From assembly GCA_005882315.1 (NCBI GenBank), contig VBAR01000001.1:1251736-1315735 (forward strand): a stretch of DNA of 64,000 nt, read 5' to 3'. Within the stretch, counting starts at the first letter, position 1. Every line of letters starts with the position of its first letter. The stretch is from Bacteroidota bacterium. Lineage in GTDB: Bacteria > Bacteroidota > Bacteroidia > Chitinophagales > Chitinophagaceae. The translations under genes were made by a program, and so were the position numbers. Below are positions 42,725-51,555 of this stretch, one piece after another. A model generated the notes under the pieces. That model did not search any database, had not been told where the DNA came from, and was given only the letters and a program-made list of their open reading frames with translations.

Positions 42725-45040
42725 TTATGTTTTTGTAATTGCCTCCTCCATATTGTAAATAATATTCAGCACTTTCATCATCGCTGCTGAATTATTCAGA
42801 TCTAATTTTTCATTCAATGGATATTCTCCCACTTTTAAAGTTTTCAAGGCATCCAGTTTTTTCTGTTGGAATAATAGTAACTGTTCATCATAATAATTTT
42901 TAAGAATAGACAATTCTTTTTCCGATGCTTTGCGGCAGATAATTAACCGAAATGCTTTGTTTATTTTTTCTTCCGTTGATGATTGTTCACTTACTAATTT
43001 CTGCGCCAACACTCTTGATGCTTCTAATACTGTCGGATCGTTCATCATGATCAGGGCTTGTAAAGGAGTATTTGTTTTTAAACGTTTTACTTCACATTGG
43101 TCACGGTTGCTGGCATCAAACAACATCATAGATGGTGGAGGTACGGTAAGTTTGATAAATGTGTACATGCCTCTTCTATACAATGCATCGCCTTCATCCT
43201 GTTTATAAGTGGCGAGTACACCACGACCCGATGTAGCAGCCTCCCATAAACCCTTAGGCTGGTAAGGTTTTACACTCGGACCCCCGATCGTCTTATTTAA
43301 CAACCCGCTGCTTGACAAAACAACATCACGAACAAACTCAGCTTGTAATCTTGTTCTGGGCGCATGCGATAAATAAATATTCTCGGGATCTTTTTTCTGT
43401 TGTGCATCTGAAATTTTTGCAGATTGACGATAAGTAGCAGACAGCAGAATCTTTTTCATCAGTAGTTTTATGTTCCATCCGCTTTCCATAAAATCAACAG
43501 CCAGCCAATCGAGCAGTTCGGGATGAGAAGGTAATTCACCCTGCATTCCAAAGTCACCCGTTGTTTTTACCAAACCTCTTCCAAATATTTCCTGCCAGAG
43601 TTGATTTACAAACACTCTTGCAGTCAGAGGATTTCTTTTATCAATCGTCCATGCTGCAAGCCCCAGCCTGTTGCGGGGGAATTTTGATTCTTCAAATTTC
43701 ATTACAGCAGGAATAGCTTCAGGTTGTACTTCCGTTGTCGGCATATTGTACACACCACGGCTTAGTATATATGTTTTGCGAAGCGTATCCCTTTCTCCCA
43801 TTACAGAAACAGTCATATTACCCGTATCTTTTTTATTAATGAAAGAAAGCGTTGATTTTACTTCTGCATCACTGATCGTTATCAATGGTTTCTTTGCCGG
43901 CTTCGATTGTGTTACATCGCCTTCATAGCCGATCTCTTTTGTGTTATTGAAAAAGGCAAACAAAGAATAATAATCTTTTTGCTTAAATGGGTCATACTTA
44001 TGATCGTGACATTGGGCACATTCAATGGTTAAGCCTAAGATCCCTTTACCGAATGTTTTTGTTTTATCAAGTATATATTCAATGCGGTATTCCTCTTCAA
44101 TTACACCACCTTCTTCTGTATATTTATGATTACGGAAGAAACCCGTTGCAAGCATTTGTTCTTTGGTAGCATTAGGTAACATATCACCAGCTATCTGCCA
44201 GGTAAGAAACTGATCATAAGGAATATTTTTATTGAAAGCATGAATAACCCAATCCCTCCAGGGCCATTGTGTTCTTATATTATCATCCTGGTAGCCGTAA
44301 CTATCAGCATATCTCGCCACATCCAGCCAATGCACCGCCATCTTTTCTCCATATTGTGGCATATTCATCAACTCATCTATTGCTTTTTCATAAGCATTAT
44401 CCGTTTTATCATTCAGAAATTTATCCATCAACTCCATTGACGGTGGTAAACCGGTTATATCTAAAGAAATTCTTTTCAGCAATCGTTCTTTGTCAGCTTC
44501 TTCATTAGGTGTTAAATTCTTTTCATCCAGTTTTTCTAAAATGAAATGATCAATTTCATTTTTTACCCAACTCTTGTCACTGATTTTTGGCAGTGGAGCT
44601 TTTTGAGGAGAAATAAAAGCCCAGTGTGTTTCATATTTTCCGCCTTGCTGTATCCATTTTCTGAAAAGCTTTATTTCATGATCAGTCAATGCGCAGAGAT
44701 GTGAACCAGGCTCGGGCATCATATAAGAAGTATCGGTGGATGAAATGCGTTTATAGAGTTCTGATTCATTGGGTTTGCCCGGAACGATCGCAAAAGCTCC
44801 TTTGGTTTCTTTGAGCGGAGCGTAGGCGCTGTCAGCAATATCAAGTCTTAATTGTGCCTGTCTTTTATTGGCATCCGGGCCATGGCATTTAAAACATTTA
44901 TCAGAAAGAATAGGACGGATATGAAAGTTGAAGCTGACAGTATCCGGCAGGGTATCACTGTTGTTTCTATTAAAACAGGAACTGACAGCAACCAATATTG
45001 TTACTATCGCAAGCAGAACCGTTATGAGCCTTAGCTTCAT
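42725..45040 (-). CDS. PSCyt1-DUF1549-DUF1553 (planctomycete-type) cytochrome protein
   Basis: The 771-residue product begins with a lipoprotein-like leader (MKLRLITVLLAIVTILVAVSSC). A PSCyt1 haem domain has CFKCHGPDANKRQAQLRLD near 49-67; DUF1549 covers roughly 150-360 with LLKRISLDITGLPPS and CAQCHDHKYDPFKQKDYYSLFAFFNN, a second CxxCH; DUF1553 covers roughly 450-770 with RNPLTARVFVNQLWQEIFGRGLV, TGDFGMQGELPSHPELLDWLA, ATYRQSA and DQCEVKRLKTNTPLQAL. This architecture is abundant in Planctomycetes. It leads the five-gene block. Function is not established; a role in carbohydrate oxidation or redox-linked breakdown has been suggested for such clusters. Confidence 0.9.
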   Translation of the reverse strand: MKLRLITVLLAIVTILVAVSSCFNRNNSDTLPDTVSFNFHIRPILSDKCFKCHGPDANKRQAQLRLDIADSAYAPLKETKGAFAIVPGKPNESELYKRISSTDTSYMMPEPGSHLCALTDHEIKLFRKWIQQGGKYETHWAFISPQKAPLPKISDKSWVKNEIDHFILEKLDEKNLTPNEEADKERLLKRISLDITGLPPSMELMDKFLNDKTDNAYEKAIDELMNMPQYGEKMAVHWLDVARYADSYGYQDDNIRTQWPWRDWVIHAFNKNIPYDQFLTWQIAGDMLPNATKEQMLATGFFRNHKYTEEGGVIEEEYRIEYILDKTKTFGKGILGLTIECAQCHDHKYDPFKQKDYYSLFAFFNNTKEIGYEGDVTQSKPAKKPLITISDAEVKSTLSFINKKDTGNMTVSVMGERDTLRKTYILSRGVYNMPTTEVQPEAIPAVMKFEESKFPRNRLGLAAWTIDKRNPLTARVFVNQLWQEIFGRGLVKTTGDFGMQGELPSHPELLDWLAVDFMESGWNIKLLMKKILLSATYRQSAKISDAQQKKDPENIYLSHAPRTRLQAEFVRDVVLSSSGLLNKTIGGPSVKPYQPKGLWEAATSGRGVLATYKQDEGDALYRRGMYTFIKLTVPPPSMMLFDASNRDQCEVKRLKTNTPLQALIMMNDPTVLEASRVLAQKLVSEQSSTEEKINKAFRLIICRKASEKELSILKNYYDEQLLLFQQKKLDALKTLKVGEYPLNEKLDLNNSAAMMKVLNIIYNMEEAITKT

Positions 45041-45098
45041 GAAGAATAATGAACGGAAAAGTTACGAAAATTGTACAATCAGTGTTGTCGAATTATAT

Positions 45099-46694
45099 CT
45101 ACTCATAAACAACTCTTTTAAGATAATAACCCTTCGCATCAATCAGCGGCGGCGTTTTACTATCAACTGTAACTCCCTGCATCTGCATCAGTGTCATTCT
45201 CGTTGTGCCTTTATCAGTTGTAATATCTACAGGCAATTCAATGTTTAAATTACTGAGTGTGATCTTGTATTTATCACCGGCACGATAAACAACTTTAAAT
45301 TCAAGTTTATCAGTCGTCCGAAGATAGAAATCAAAAAAGGGTTTCAGGTTTTTGCCTGATTCTTTGCTGAACAACTGCTCTACATCATCTGTTGTTACAA
45401 AATTATTGTAAGTATATTTTTCATCTGTCGCCAGTTTTTTAAGAATGGGGAAGAACACCGATTCACCCAACAAATAACTCAGGCTATGCATAAAGAAAGC
45501 TCCCTTGCCATAGATCGGTCCTTTATAAGCACTGTCTGAATCGACTTGTTCGCCTCGTACTACAGGAATTTTTCCGTTTAGCGTTGCTGCCGTGTTACGC
45601 ATCCGCAATAAATAAGCTTCTTCACCAGCGAGCTCTTTTGTTGCAAGCGCATCTCCAAATGAACAAATGCCTTCCTGTATCCACATATGAGCCCAATCTT
45701 TATTGGTTACTTTATTGGCCCACCATTCATGTCCGAATTCATGGTGCAATAACCAATCAAAATCTTTATCTCCTAATTTTTCATACTTGTATTTATTCCC
45801 ATAAGCGATATTGGTTTGATGTTCCATACCGAGATGCGGGGTTTCCGAAGCCGCAATTCTTTCTTTGACCCATGGATATTCTCCAAAATATTTTTCCTGT
45901 ATATGTGTTGATTGCTCAAATAGATCAAGAAATTTTTCAGCCTTATCATAATTTTCTTCCAACACATAATACTCCATTGGCACTTTATTTCCATTTACGG
46001 TTGTATAGATCCGTTTTGCTACTTTATAATTACCGGCATTGAAAAGAATGCAGTAATTGCTGATGGTATAATTTGTTTTCCAGTGATAAGTAGATTTATT
46101 TTTTTTTGTTTTGACTGATTGTAATAAACCCGGCCCCGCAACAACCAATCCTTTTGGAACAGTAATCAACATATCAGCACCTTCGTCAGGCTCATCACTG
46201 GGATGATCTTTACAGGGAAAAAATATTTTAGCTCCTTCACCCTGGCAAGTCATAGCTATCCAGTGATTTCCTTTTGAATCCTTACTCCATTGAAAACCGC
46301 CATCCCAGGGAGCATTTTTAGCAACACCGGGTTTACCAGCATAACTGATCTTTACTTTTATTCTTCCGGGTTGTAAAGATTGAGCCAAAGAAATTTTTAT
46401 CAAATTATCTGTTGAGTGAGTAAAAGGTTGCTTTTTATTATTTACTAGAACATCTTTTACAGTTAACCCATTCCAGAAGTCGAATAATAACAAGGAAGTT
46501 TCTTTTGTGAGTACAAGTTCGATCTCGGTCCATGCATCTATTGTTTGTGTTTCCGGGTTTACTTCCATTGCAACGGTGTAATGTTTAATGTCCATTATGG
46601 CTTGCTCGGGTTTTAATACACCACCTGATTTCAGGTTTTGAGAAAAGGAGAGAACTGGCGCCAACAATAACAGGATAAAAATTGTTTTCTTCAT
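45099..46694 (-). CDS. Exported M1-family aminopeptidase
   Basis: The 531-residue product has a signal peptide (MKKTIFILLLLAPVLSFSQ) and the M1 gluzincin fold: an N-terminal beta-sandwich, then the catalytic DWLLHHEFGHEWWANKVTN with HExxH and, 18 residues on, the glutamate ligand in HMWIQEGICSFGDALA. These enzymes remove N-terminal residues from peptides. The family's GxMEN exopeptidase motif appears as GMEHQTN, slightly changed. It is divergent from the ArsC-like gene and upstream of the DUF1553 block on the same strand, with a 58-base gap. Confidence 0.93.
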   Translation of the reverse strand: MKKTIFILLLLAPVLSFSQNLKSGGVLKPEQAIMDIKHYTVAMEVNPETQTIDAWTEIELVLTKETSLLLFDFWNGLTVKDVLVNNKKQPFTHSTDNLIKISLAQSLQPGRIKVKISYAGKPGVAKNAPWDGGFQWSKDSKGNHWIAMTCQGEGAKIFFPCKDHPSDEPDEGADMLITVPKGLVVAGPGLLQSVKTKKNKSTYHWKTNYTISNYCILFNAGNYKVAKRIYTTVNGNKVPMEYYVLEENYDKAEKFLDLFEQSTHIQEKYFGEYPWVKERIAASETPHLGMEHQTNIAYGNKYKYEKLGDKDFDWLLHHEFGHEWWANKVTNKDWAHMWIQEGICSFGDALATKELAGEEAYLLRMRNTAATLNGKIPVVRGEQVDSDSAYKGPIYGKGAFFMHSLSYLLGESVFFPILKKLATDEKYTYNNFVTTDDVEQLFSKESGKNLKPFFDFYLRTTDKLEFKVVYRAGDKYKITLSNLNIELPVDITTDKGTTRMTLMQMQGVTVDSKTPPLIDAKGYYLKRVVYE

Positions 46695-46740
46695 GTGTAT
46701 GGTTTGGAGAAAGGTATAAAAAAATATTTATCAATCAAGA

Positions 46741-46832
46741 TGGGCTAAAGCCCAAAGAAGAAACCGGCGAATAGCCCCAGCCTTAAGGCTGGGGTAATGA
46801 ATCATCGGCTTAAGTAAAGGGGCTTTAGCCCC
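46741..46832. repeat. Cluster of three palindromes in a divergent promoter region
   Basis: TGGGCT-AA-AGCCCA (46741-46754), a perfect CCCCAGCCTTAAGGCTGGGG (46775-46794) and GGGGCTTTAGCCCC (46819-46832) lie between divergent genes. The outer two share the GGGCT/AGCCC motif in opposite orientation. They resemble dispersed REP-type repeats rather than terminators, since no gene ends here. Confidence 0.75.
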
Positions 46833-46849
46833 GCATTTGAATACTGTAG

Positions 46850-46857
46850 TAAATTTG
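46850..46857 (+). promoter_or_regulatory. TAAATTTG -7 element
   Basis: A perfect TAnnTTTG box 21 bases before ATG 46879, supporting that start over an in-frame ATG at 46837. No TTG at standard distance was found. Confidence 0.4.
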
Positions 46858-46878
46858 CAACTGAAAATAAAAGATCAT

Positions 46879-47232
46879 ATGAAGAAAATGTATCATCTCG
46901 GAAACTGTACAACCTGCCAGGCAATTATAAAAACTACAGGTATTGATAAGAAAGGGTTTGATATGCAGGATATCAAGTTTGAAAAAATAACTCCGGCCCA
47001 GATAGATGAAATGAAGAAAATGGCGGGAGGCTATGAGGCTTTATTTAGCAGAAGGGCTATGAAGTATAAAGAATGGGGATTAAAAGATAAAAATCTTGGA
47101 GAAAAGGACTATCGTCAATATATCTTAGATGAATACACTTTTCTAAAACGCCCCGTTGTTATCATCAAAGACAAAATCTTTGTAGGTAGTGAAAAGAAAA
47201 CAGTAGAAGCTTTAAAAAATGCTGTAAAATAA
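46879..47232 (+). CDS. ArsC/Spx-family thioredoxin-like protein
   Basis: From ATG 46879 the product is 117 residues, typical for the ArsC/Spx/YffB group. It opens MKKMYHLGNCTTCQAIIK, with a CxxC pair where arsenate reductases have a single catalytic cysteine, and ends FLKRPVVIIKDKIFVGSEKKTVEAL, where ArsC has its RPI/V motif. The conserved pattern around FSRRAMKYKEWGLKDKN replaces the usual LFNTSGxxYR segment. It is probably a redox protein rather than a true arsenate reductase. It converges on the oxidoreductase gene with one base between. Confidence 0.82.
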   Translation: MKKMYHLGNCTTCQAIIKTTGIDKKGFDMQDIKFEKITPAQIDEMKKMAGGYEALFSRRAMKYKEWGLKDKNLGEKDYRQYILDEYTFLKRPVVIIKDKIFVGSEKKTVEALKNAVK

Positions 47233-47233
47233 T

Positions 47234-48574
47234 TTACACCTTCGGCAATGTATATCCATTATGATAATGTGCTTTCAGATATTCAGCATTTAATTTTTCA
47301 TCCGTTAATTTTCCCTTTGTTTTATCCCAGGTAATTTTTTGCTGGCTTCTGAATGCAATATTTCCCAATTGACAAACTGTGGCAATATGTGCACCGGTAC
47401 TTATCGGGCAATTCAAGTCTTCCTGTTTTCCTGATTTGATAGCAGCTACAAAATTTTCCCAATGTTTATTAAGACCATTGTCTGATGGTTTTTTTCTTTC
47501 CACTTTCACTTTCTCTTTACTTCCGTTTTCTTCGATCACTTCCCATCCGCCCCTATCCAATTCTAATGTTCCATTATTTCCAATAAAAGCAATACCATGA
47601 TCTTTTCCAAACAAACCGTTATCAATTCCCATTGCATGATCCCATATCAGGTTGAATTTGTCAAACTCATACAAAGCACCCATTGTATCCGGTGTTTCCT
47701 GGGAAAGATCAGGGTAAGCAAAATTGCCGCCAAGCGCTGAAACAGATTTTGGAACATCGGCATTCATTCCAAATATTGCATAGTCCATGAGGTGTACGCC
47801 CCAATCAGTCATCAGGCCACCGGCATAATCCCAGAACCAGCGAAAGTTGAAATGAAAACGACTTGCATTAAATTTTTTGGTTTGTGCAGGACCGAGCCAC
47901 ATTTTATAATCAACACCAGCGGGTGGTTCACTGTCTGCAACTTTAGCAGCTGGTTTCATCCAGCCCTGGTAACACCAAACCTTTACTGTTCTTATATTTC
48001 CCAGTTGACCGGTTTTGATGAAATCAACTGCATCACGGAAATGCTGTTGGCTTCTTTGCCATTGTCCGGCCTGTACGATTTTATTATAACGTTTTTGAGC
48101 AGCAACCATTAGGTTACATTCTTCAATAGAGTTGCCAACCGGTTTTTCTACATATACATGCTTGCCTGCTTGGCATGCATGTATCATTATCAATGCATGC
48201 CAGTGGTCGGGTGTGCCGATAATGACAGCATCAATATCTTTTTGTTCAAGTAATTTTCTGTAATCACCATATGATTTCACTTTTGTTGCATCAATATTCC
48301 CGTCCGTACCGGCACGGGCGGGCATTTTTGCCAGGTCTCCCAATCGTTTATTAACTACATTTTTATCTACATCACATATCGCAACCAAATTAACTCCCGG
48401 AATTTTTAAAGCTGCGGTCACATTACTCCAGCCCATGCCATTGATACCAATTGCCCCAATATTTAACTGGTCACTTGGAGAAATAATGTTTTTAAAAATA
48501 CCAAATGAGGAAAAGACTGTACTACCAGCGACTATAGTAGCTGAGTTTTGCAGAAAGCGGCGACGATCGTTCAT
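47234..48574 (-). CDS. Gfo/Idh/MocA-family oxidoreductase, Tat-exported
   Basis: The 446-residue product has a twin-arginine leader (MNDRRRFLQNSATIVAGSTVF), a Rossmann NAD(P)-binding domain (LNIGAIGINGMGWSNVTAALKIPGVNLVAICDVD) and the EKPVG motif in AGKHVYVEKPVGNSIEE with its catalytic lysine. The second half (RWFWDYAGGLMTDWGVHLMDYAIFG) is typical of glycoside-related members. It likely oxidises or epimerises a sugar or cyclitol in the periplasm. Residues about 85-92 (PARAGTDG) come from a palindromic repeat inserted in frame. Confidence 0.9.
   Translation of the reverse strand: MNDRRRFLQNSATIVAGSTVFSSFGIFKNIISPSDQLNIGAIGINGMGWSNVTAALKIPGVNLVAICDVDKNVVNKRLGDLAKMPARAGTDGNIDATKVKSYGDYRKLLEQKDIDAVIIGTPDHWHALIMIHACQAGKHVYVEKPVGNSIEECNLMVAAQKRYNKIVQAGQWQRSQQHFRDAVDFIKTGQLGNIRTVKVWCYQGWMKPAAKVADSEPPAGVDYKMWLGPAQTKKFNASRFHFNFRWFWDYAGGLMTDWGVHLMDYAIFGMNADVPKSVSALGGNFAYPDLSQETPDTMGALYEFDKFNLIWDHAMGIDNGLFGKDHGIAFIGNNGTLELDRGGWEVIEENGSKEKVKVERKKPSDNGLNKHWENFVAAIKSGKQEDLNCPISTGAHIATVCQLGNIAFRSQQKITWDKTKGKLTDEKLNAEYLKAHYHNGYTLPKV
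48299..48322. repeat. GC-rich palindromic repeat inside the oxidoreductase gene
   Basis: Twenty-four bases with CCCGTCC...GGGCGGG arms are identical to the intergenic copy at 42509-42532. The copy is in frame and adds PARAGTDG to the protein between a strand and helix of the Rossmann domain. Confidence 0.85.
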
Positions 48575-48648
48575 GTAAAATAGTTTAACTGTGTTGGTTG
48601 AAGTTATGATATAATTTTTAATGCTATCTTTTCAGTAACAAAAAAGAA

Positions 48649-49128
48649 ATGATCCGCAAAGCAACAAACGATGATTTTAAGTTCATTTATGAACTTTATA
48701 TGGATCCGCAGATAAACCCTTTTCTGTTGTATGAGCAAATGCATACAACGGAATTTATGCCGGTGTATGATGAGCTGCTTACAAAAGAGATCTTATATAT
48801 CTATGAAGTGGATGAAATTTCAACTGGTATGTGTAAACTGGTACCACAACAATACCGCAACTCACATATTGTTTACCTGGGTGGTGTAGCGGTGCATCCA
48901 TTTTTTGCCGGCAAAGGCGAAGGATTGAAAATGATGCAAGACATTCTTGACTTTGTAAAACAGAATGGTTTTTTAAGAATTGAACTGAGCGTTGCATCTA
49001 TTAATGAAAAAGCAATTCGTTTGTATGAGAAGGTCGGATTTGTAAAAGAAGGGCTGCTGAAAAAATTTACTTACCTGAAAAGTGAAAACAAGTTTTTGGA
49101 TGAAGTGATGATGGCCTATTTAGTTTAA
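48649..49128 (+). CDS. GNAT-family N-acetyltransferase
   Basis: The 159-residue product matches the GNAT fold: MIRKATNDDFKFIYEL at the start, VYLGGVAVHPFFAGKGEGLKMMQDILDF with the acetyl-CoA-binding loop (here FFAGKGEG), and LSVASINEKAIRLYEKVGFVKEG near the end, the classical NxxAIxLYxKxGF motif. The acceptor substrate, amine or peptide, is unknown. It is divergent from the oxidoreductase gene and converges on the helicase gene with a 3-base gap. Confidence 0.9.
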   Translation: MIRKATNDDFKFIYELYMDPQINPFLLYEQMHTTEFMPVYDELLTKEILYIYEVDEISTGMCKLVPQQYRNSHIVYLGGVAVHPFFAGKGEGLKMMQDILDFVKQNGFLRIELSVASINEKAIRLYEKVGFVKEGLLKKFTYLKSENKFLDEVMMAYLV

Positions 49129-49131
49129 ATG

Positions 49132-51468
49132 CTATTCTATAATTCTTAGTTTAGCATAGTTCAGCATGATCTTCTTTTCACCATTATGCTCAAACTTCAC
49201 TGTTGCAATCGGATTATGAGCCGCCCCTTCCATTTTCATTACTTCACCAAAACCAAATTTCTGGTGCTCGACTTTTTGTCCCGGCTGTAAATTGCTTGTA
49301 TCGCTTGCAACAAAATCTGGTGATGGCTTATGCTCTACAACTTTTGGCTGCGCAGCAGGTGCTAAGTAAGAAGGAGTTTCTTTTTTTGTTGACTCCCGAC
49401 TCCGAACTCCTGACTCCTGGCTTCTCCCCCCTCCCCATCCTCTCATTCTTTCAAATGCAGTTCCGTTTCCATAATCTGAACCCTGGTTCTTTGCACCGCC
49501 ACCAGAATAACTTTTATCAACAAACTGTTCGGGTAATTCATCAATAAAACGGCTTGGTTCGTTTTGTACTAAAGAACCAAAACGATATCGTGTATTAGCA
49601 TAGGTTATCCATAATCTTTTTTTAGCCCTTGTTACAGCCACATAAAACAATCTTCTTTCTTCTTCCAATTCTTCTCTTGTATTTATGCTGAGAGCATTCG
49701 GAAAAAGCATTTCTTCAAGACCTGCAACAAATACAACGCCGAACTCAAGACCTTTTGCTGCGTGTATTGTCATGAGTTTTACCGTATCTGCATTTGGATC
49801 TTTTTCATCAGCATCGGTCAGCAATGTTATTTGCTGTAAGTAACTGCCAAGGGTTTTATCCACCACTTCGCCATCTTCATTATCGGGACTTTCGATCCAT
49901 TCTTTAATTGAGTTCAATAATTCCTGAACGTTTTCATAACGAGCCAGTCCTTCGGTGCTCTTATCGTTAAACAATTCTTTTACAAAACTTGTTTGTTTGC
50001 CAACATGCACGGCTACATCATACGCATTATTTTTCTGCAGCATGCTTTGAAAACTTTTTATCATCGTCACAAAATCATTCAAACTTTCAGCTGTGCCGGC
50101 TTTAAATCCGAATTTTAAGGGCTCGTTTATTACATCCCACATGCTGATGTTGTTTTCATTAGCGGCAAGTACGGCTTTATCCATAGAGGTTTTGCCAATA
50201 CCCCTTGCAGGATAATTGATGATGCGCTTTAGCGCTTCCTCATCTTTTGGATTGATGATAATTCTTAAGTAGGCAATAAAATCCTTTATCTCTTTACGTT
50301 GGTAAAAGCTGATACCGCCATAAATAGTATAAGCAATACCCATACGACGAAGACTTTCTTCAAATGCACGGCTTTGCGCATTGGTACGGTAAAGAATTGC
50401 AAAATCTTTATTGAAAAAATGATTGCGGAGTTTTTGTTCCTGTATTGTATCAGCTGTAAATTTTCCCTCTTCGTTATCAGTCATTGTTCTTACCAGCTTT
50501 ATCTTTTCTCCTTCCGCATTCTCCGTCCAAAGATCTTTTGGTATCTGGCCTTTGTTGATCTTGATTATTTCATTGGCTGTATTCAGAATGCTTTTTGTAC
50601 TGCGGTAGTTCTGTTCCAGCTTCACCACTTTTACTTCATCATAATCTTTTTGAAATTGTAAAATATTCTGAATAGTTGCACCGCGGAATGAATAAATACT
50701 TTGTGCATCATCACCTACTACACAAACATTCTCATGCATAGCGCCGAGCAGTTTAATTATTTCATACTGTGCGGGATTGGTATCCTGGTATTCATCAATT
50801 AATATGTACTTGAATTTGCGTTGATACTTGCTTAGGCTTTCAGGAACGTTTTTCAAAAGCTCATAAAACTTCAGTAGCAGATCATCAAAATCCATCGCAC
50901 CGTTTTTAAAACAACGGGCTGCATAGGCCTGGTAGATCTGTGAAATGGCAGGCCTATTGCTGCGCATATCTTCCTGCTGTATGTAATAATCATTGGCATA
51001 ATCTGCCGGGCCTACCAATGCATTTTTAGCTGAAGAGATGCGATTGTAAACAGAAGATGGTTTGTAATGCTTATCATCAAGATTCAGCTCATTCACTACT
51101 GTCTTTATTACACTCTTTGCATCATCAGTATCATAAATAGTGAAATTATTCGGATAGCCGATCTTGGTAGCTTCGCCGCGAAGTATTCTTGCAAATACAG
51201 AGTGAAAGGTTCCGATATAAAGATTTCTTGCTTCGTTGTTACCCAAAATATGTTCCACCCTCTCCTTCATCTCCTTTGCCGCCTTATTGGTAAAAGTGAG
51301 AGCAAGAATATTAAATGAATCAACACCATTGGCCATCAGGTGGGCAACACGGGTGGTCAGCACTTTGGTTTTTCCACTGCCGGCGCCGGCCACAATCATC
51401 AGGGGTCCTTCAATATGTAGTACAGCTTCTTTTTGTTTCTCGTTCAATCCGCCCAGGTAATCATTCAT
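49132..51468 (-). CDS. UvrD/PcrA-type superfamily 1 DNA helicase
   Basis: The 778-residue 3'-5' helicase has all SF1 motifs: Walker A GAGSGKT near 28-34, TFTNKAAKEMKERV, IDEYQDTNPAQYEI, VGDDAQSIYSFRGA, LEQNYRST, TIHAAKGLEFGVVFVAGLEE and RRLFYVAVTRAKK. Such helicases act in mismatch and excision repair and clear proteins or RNA polymerase from DNA. The C-terminal tail ends in a Tudor-like VEHQKFGFGEVMKMEGAAHNPIATVKFEHNGEKKI domain. Between them, residues about 683-693 (SQESGVRSRES) derive from a palindromic repeat at 49391-49420. Confidence 0.95.
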   Translation of the reverse strand: MNDYLGGLNEKQKEAVLHIEGPLMIVAGAGSGKTKVLTTRVAHLMANGVDSFNILALTFTNKAAKEMKERVEHILGNNEARNLYIGTFHSVFARILRGEATKIGYPNNFTIYDTDDAKSVIKTVVNELNLDDKHYKPSSVYNRISSAKNALVGPADYANDYYIQQEDMRSNRPAISQIYQAYAARCFKNGAMDFDDLLLKFYELLKNVPESLSKYQRKFKYILIDEYQDTNPAQYEIIKLLGAMHENVCVVGDDAQSIYSFRGATIQNILQFQKDYDEVKVVKLEQNYRSTKSILNTANEIIKINKGQIPKDLWTENAEGEKIKLVRTMTDNEEGKFTADTIQEQKLRNHFFNKDFAILYRTNAQSRAFEESLRRMGIAYTIYGGISFYQRKEIKDFIAYLRIIINPKDEEALKRIINYPARGIGKTSMDKAVLAANENNISMWDVINEPLKFGFKAGTAESLNDFVTMIKSFQSMLQKNNAYDVAVHVGKQTSFVKELFNDKSTEGLARYENVQELLNSIKEWIESPDNEDGEVVDKTLGSYLQQITLLTDADEKDPNADTVKLMTIHAAKGLEFGVVFVAGLEEMLFPNALSINTREELEEERRLFYVAVTRAKKRLWITYANTRYRFGSLVQNEPSRFIDELPEQFVDKSYSGGGAKNQGSDYGNGTAFERMRGWGGGRSQESGVRSRESTKKETPSYLAPAAQPKVVEHKPSPDFVASDTSNLQPGQKVEHQKFGFGEVMKMEGAAHNPIATVKFEHNGEKKIMLNYAKLRIIE
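49391..49420. repeat. GACTCC repeat inside the helicase gene
   Basis: Direct and inverted GACTCC units, including ACTCCGAACTCC (49399-49410), the inverse of the 12-mer at 5357-5368, lie in frame in the linker before the helicase C-terminal domain and encode SQESGVRSRES. Confidence 0.8.
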
Positions 51469-51555
51469 GGCTGCAAATTACGGTATTCAGTTTTTTGAAT
51501 GGCCGTATTTGACACAAAAAATGCGGTGAATAAGCCGGTTATTCTCCGCATTCTA

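Noticed and set aside
46879-47232. Arsenate reductase
   Set aside because: The family fold fits, but the segment around the catalytic arginines differs and no ars genes are nearby, so a specific arsenate role is not supported.
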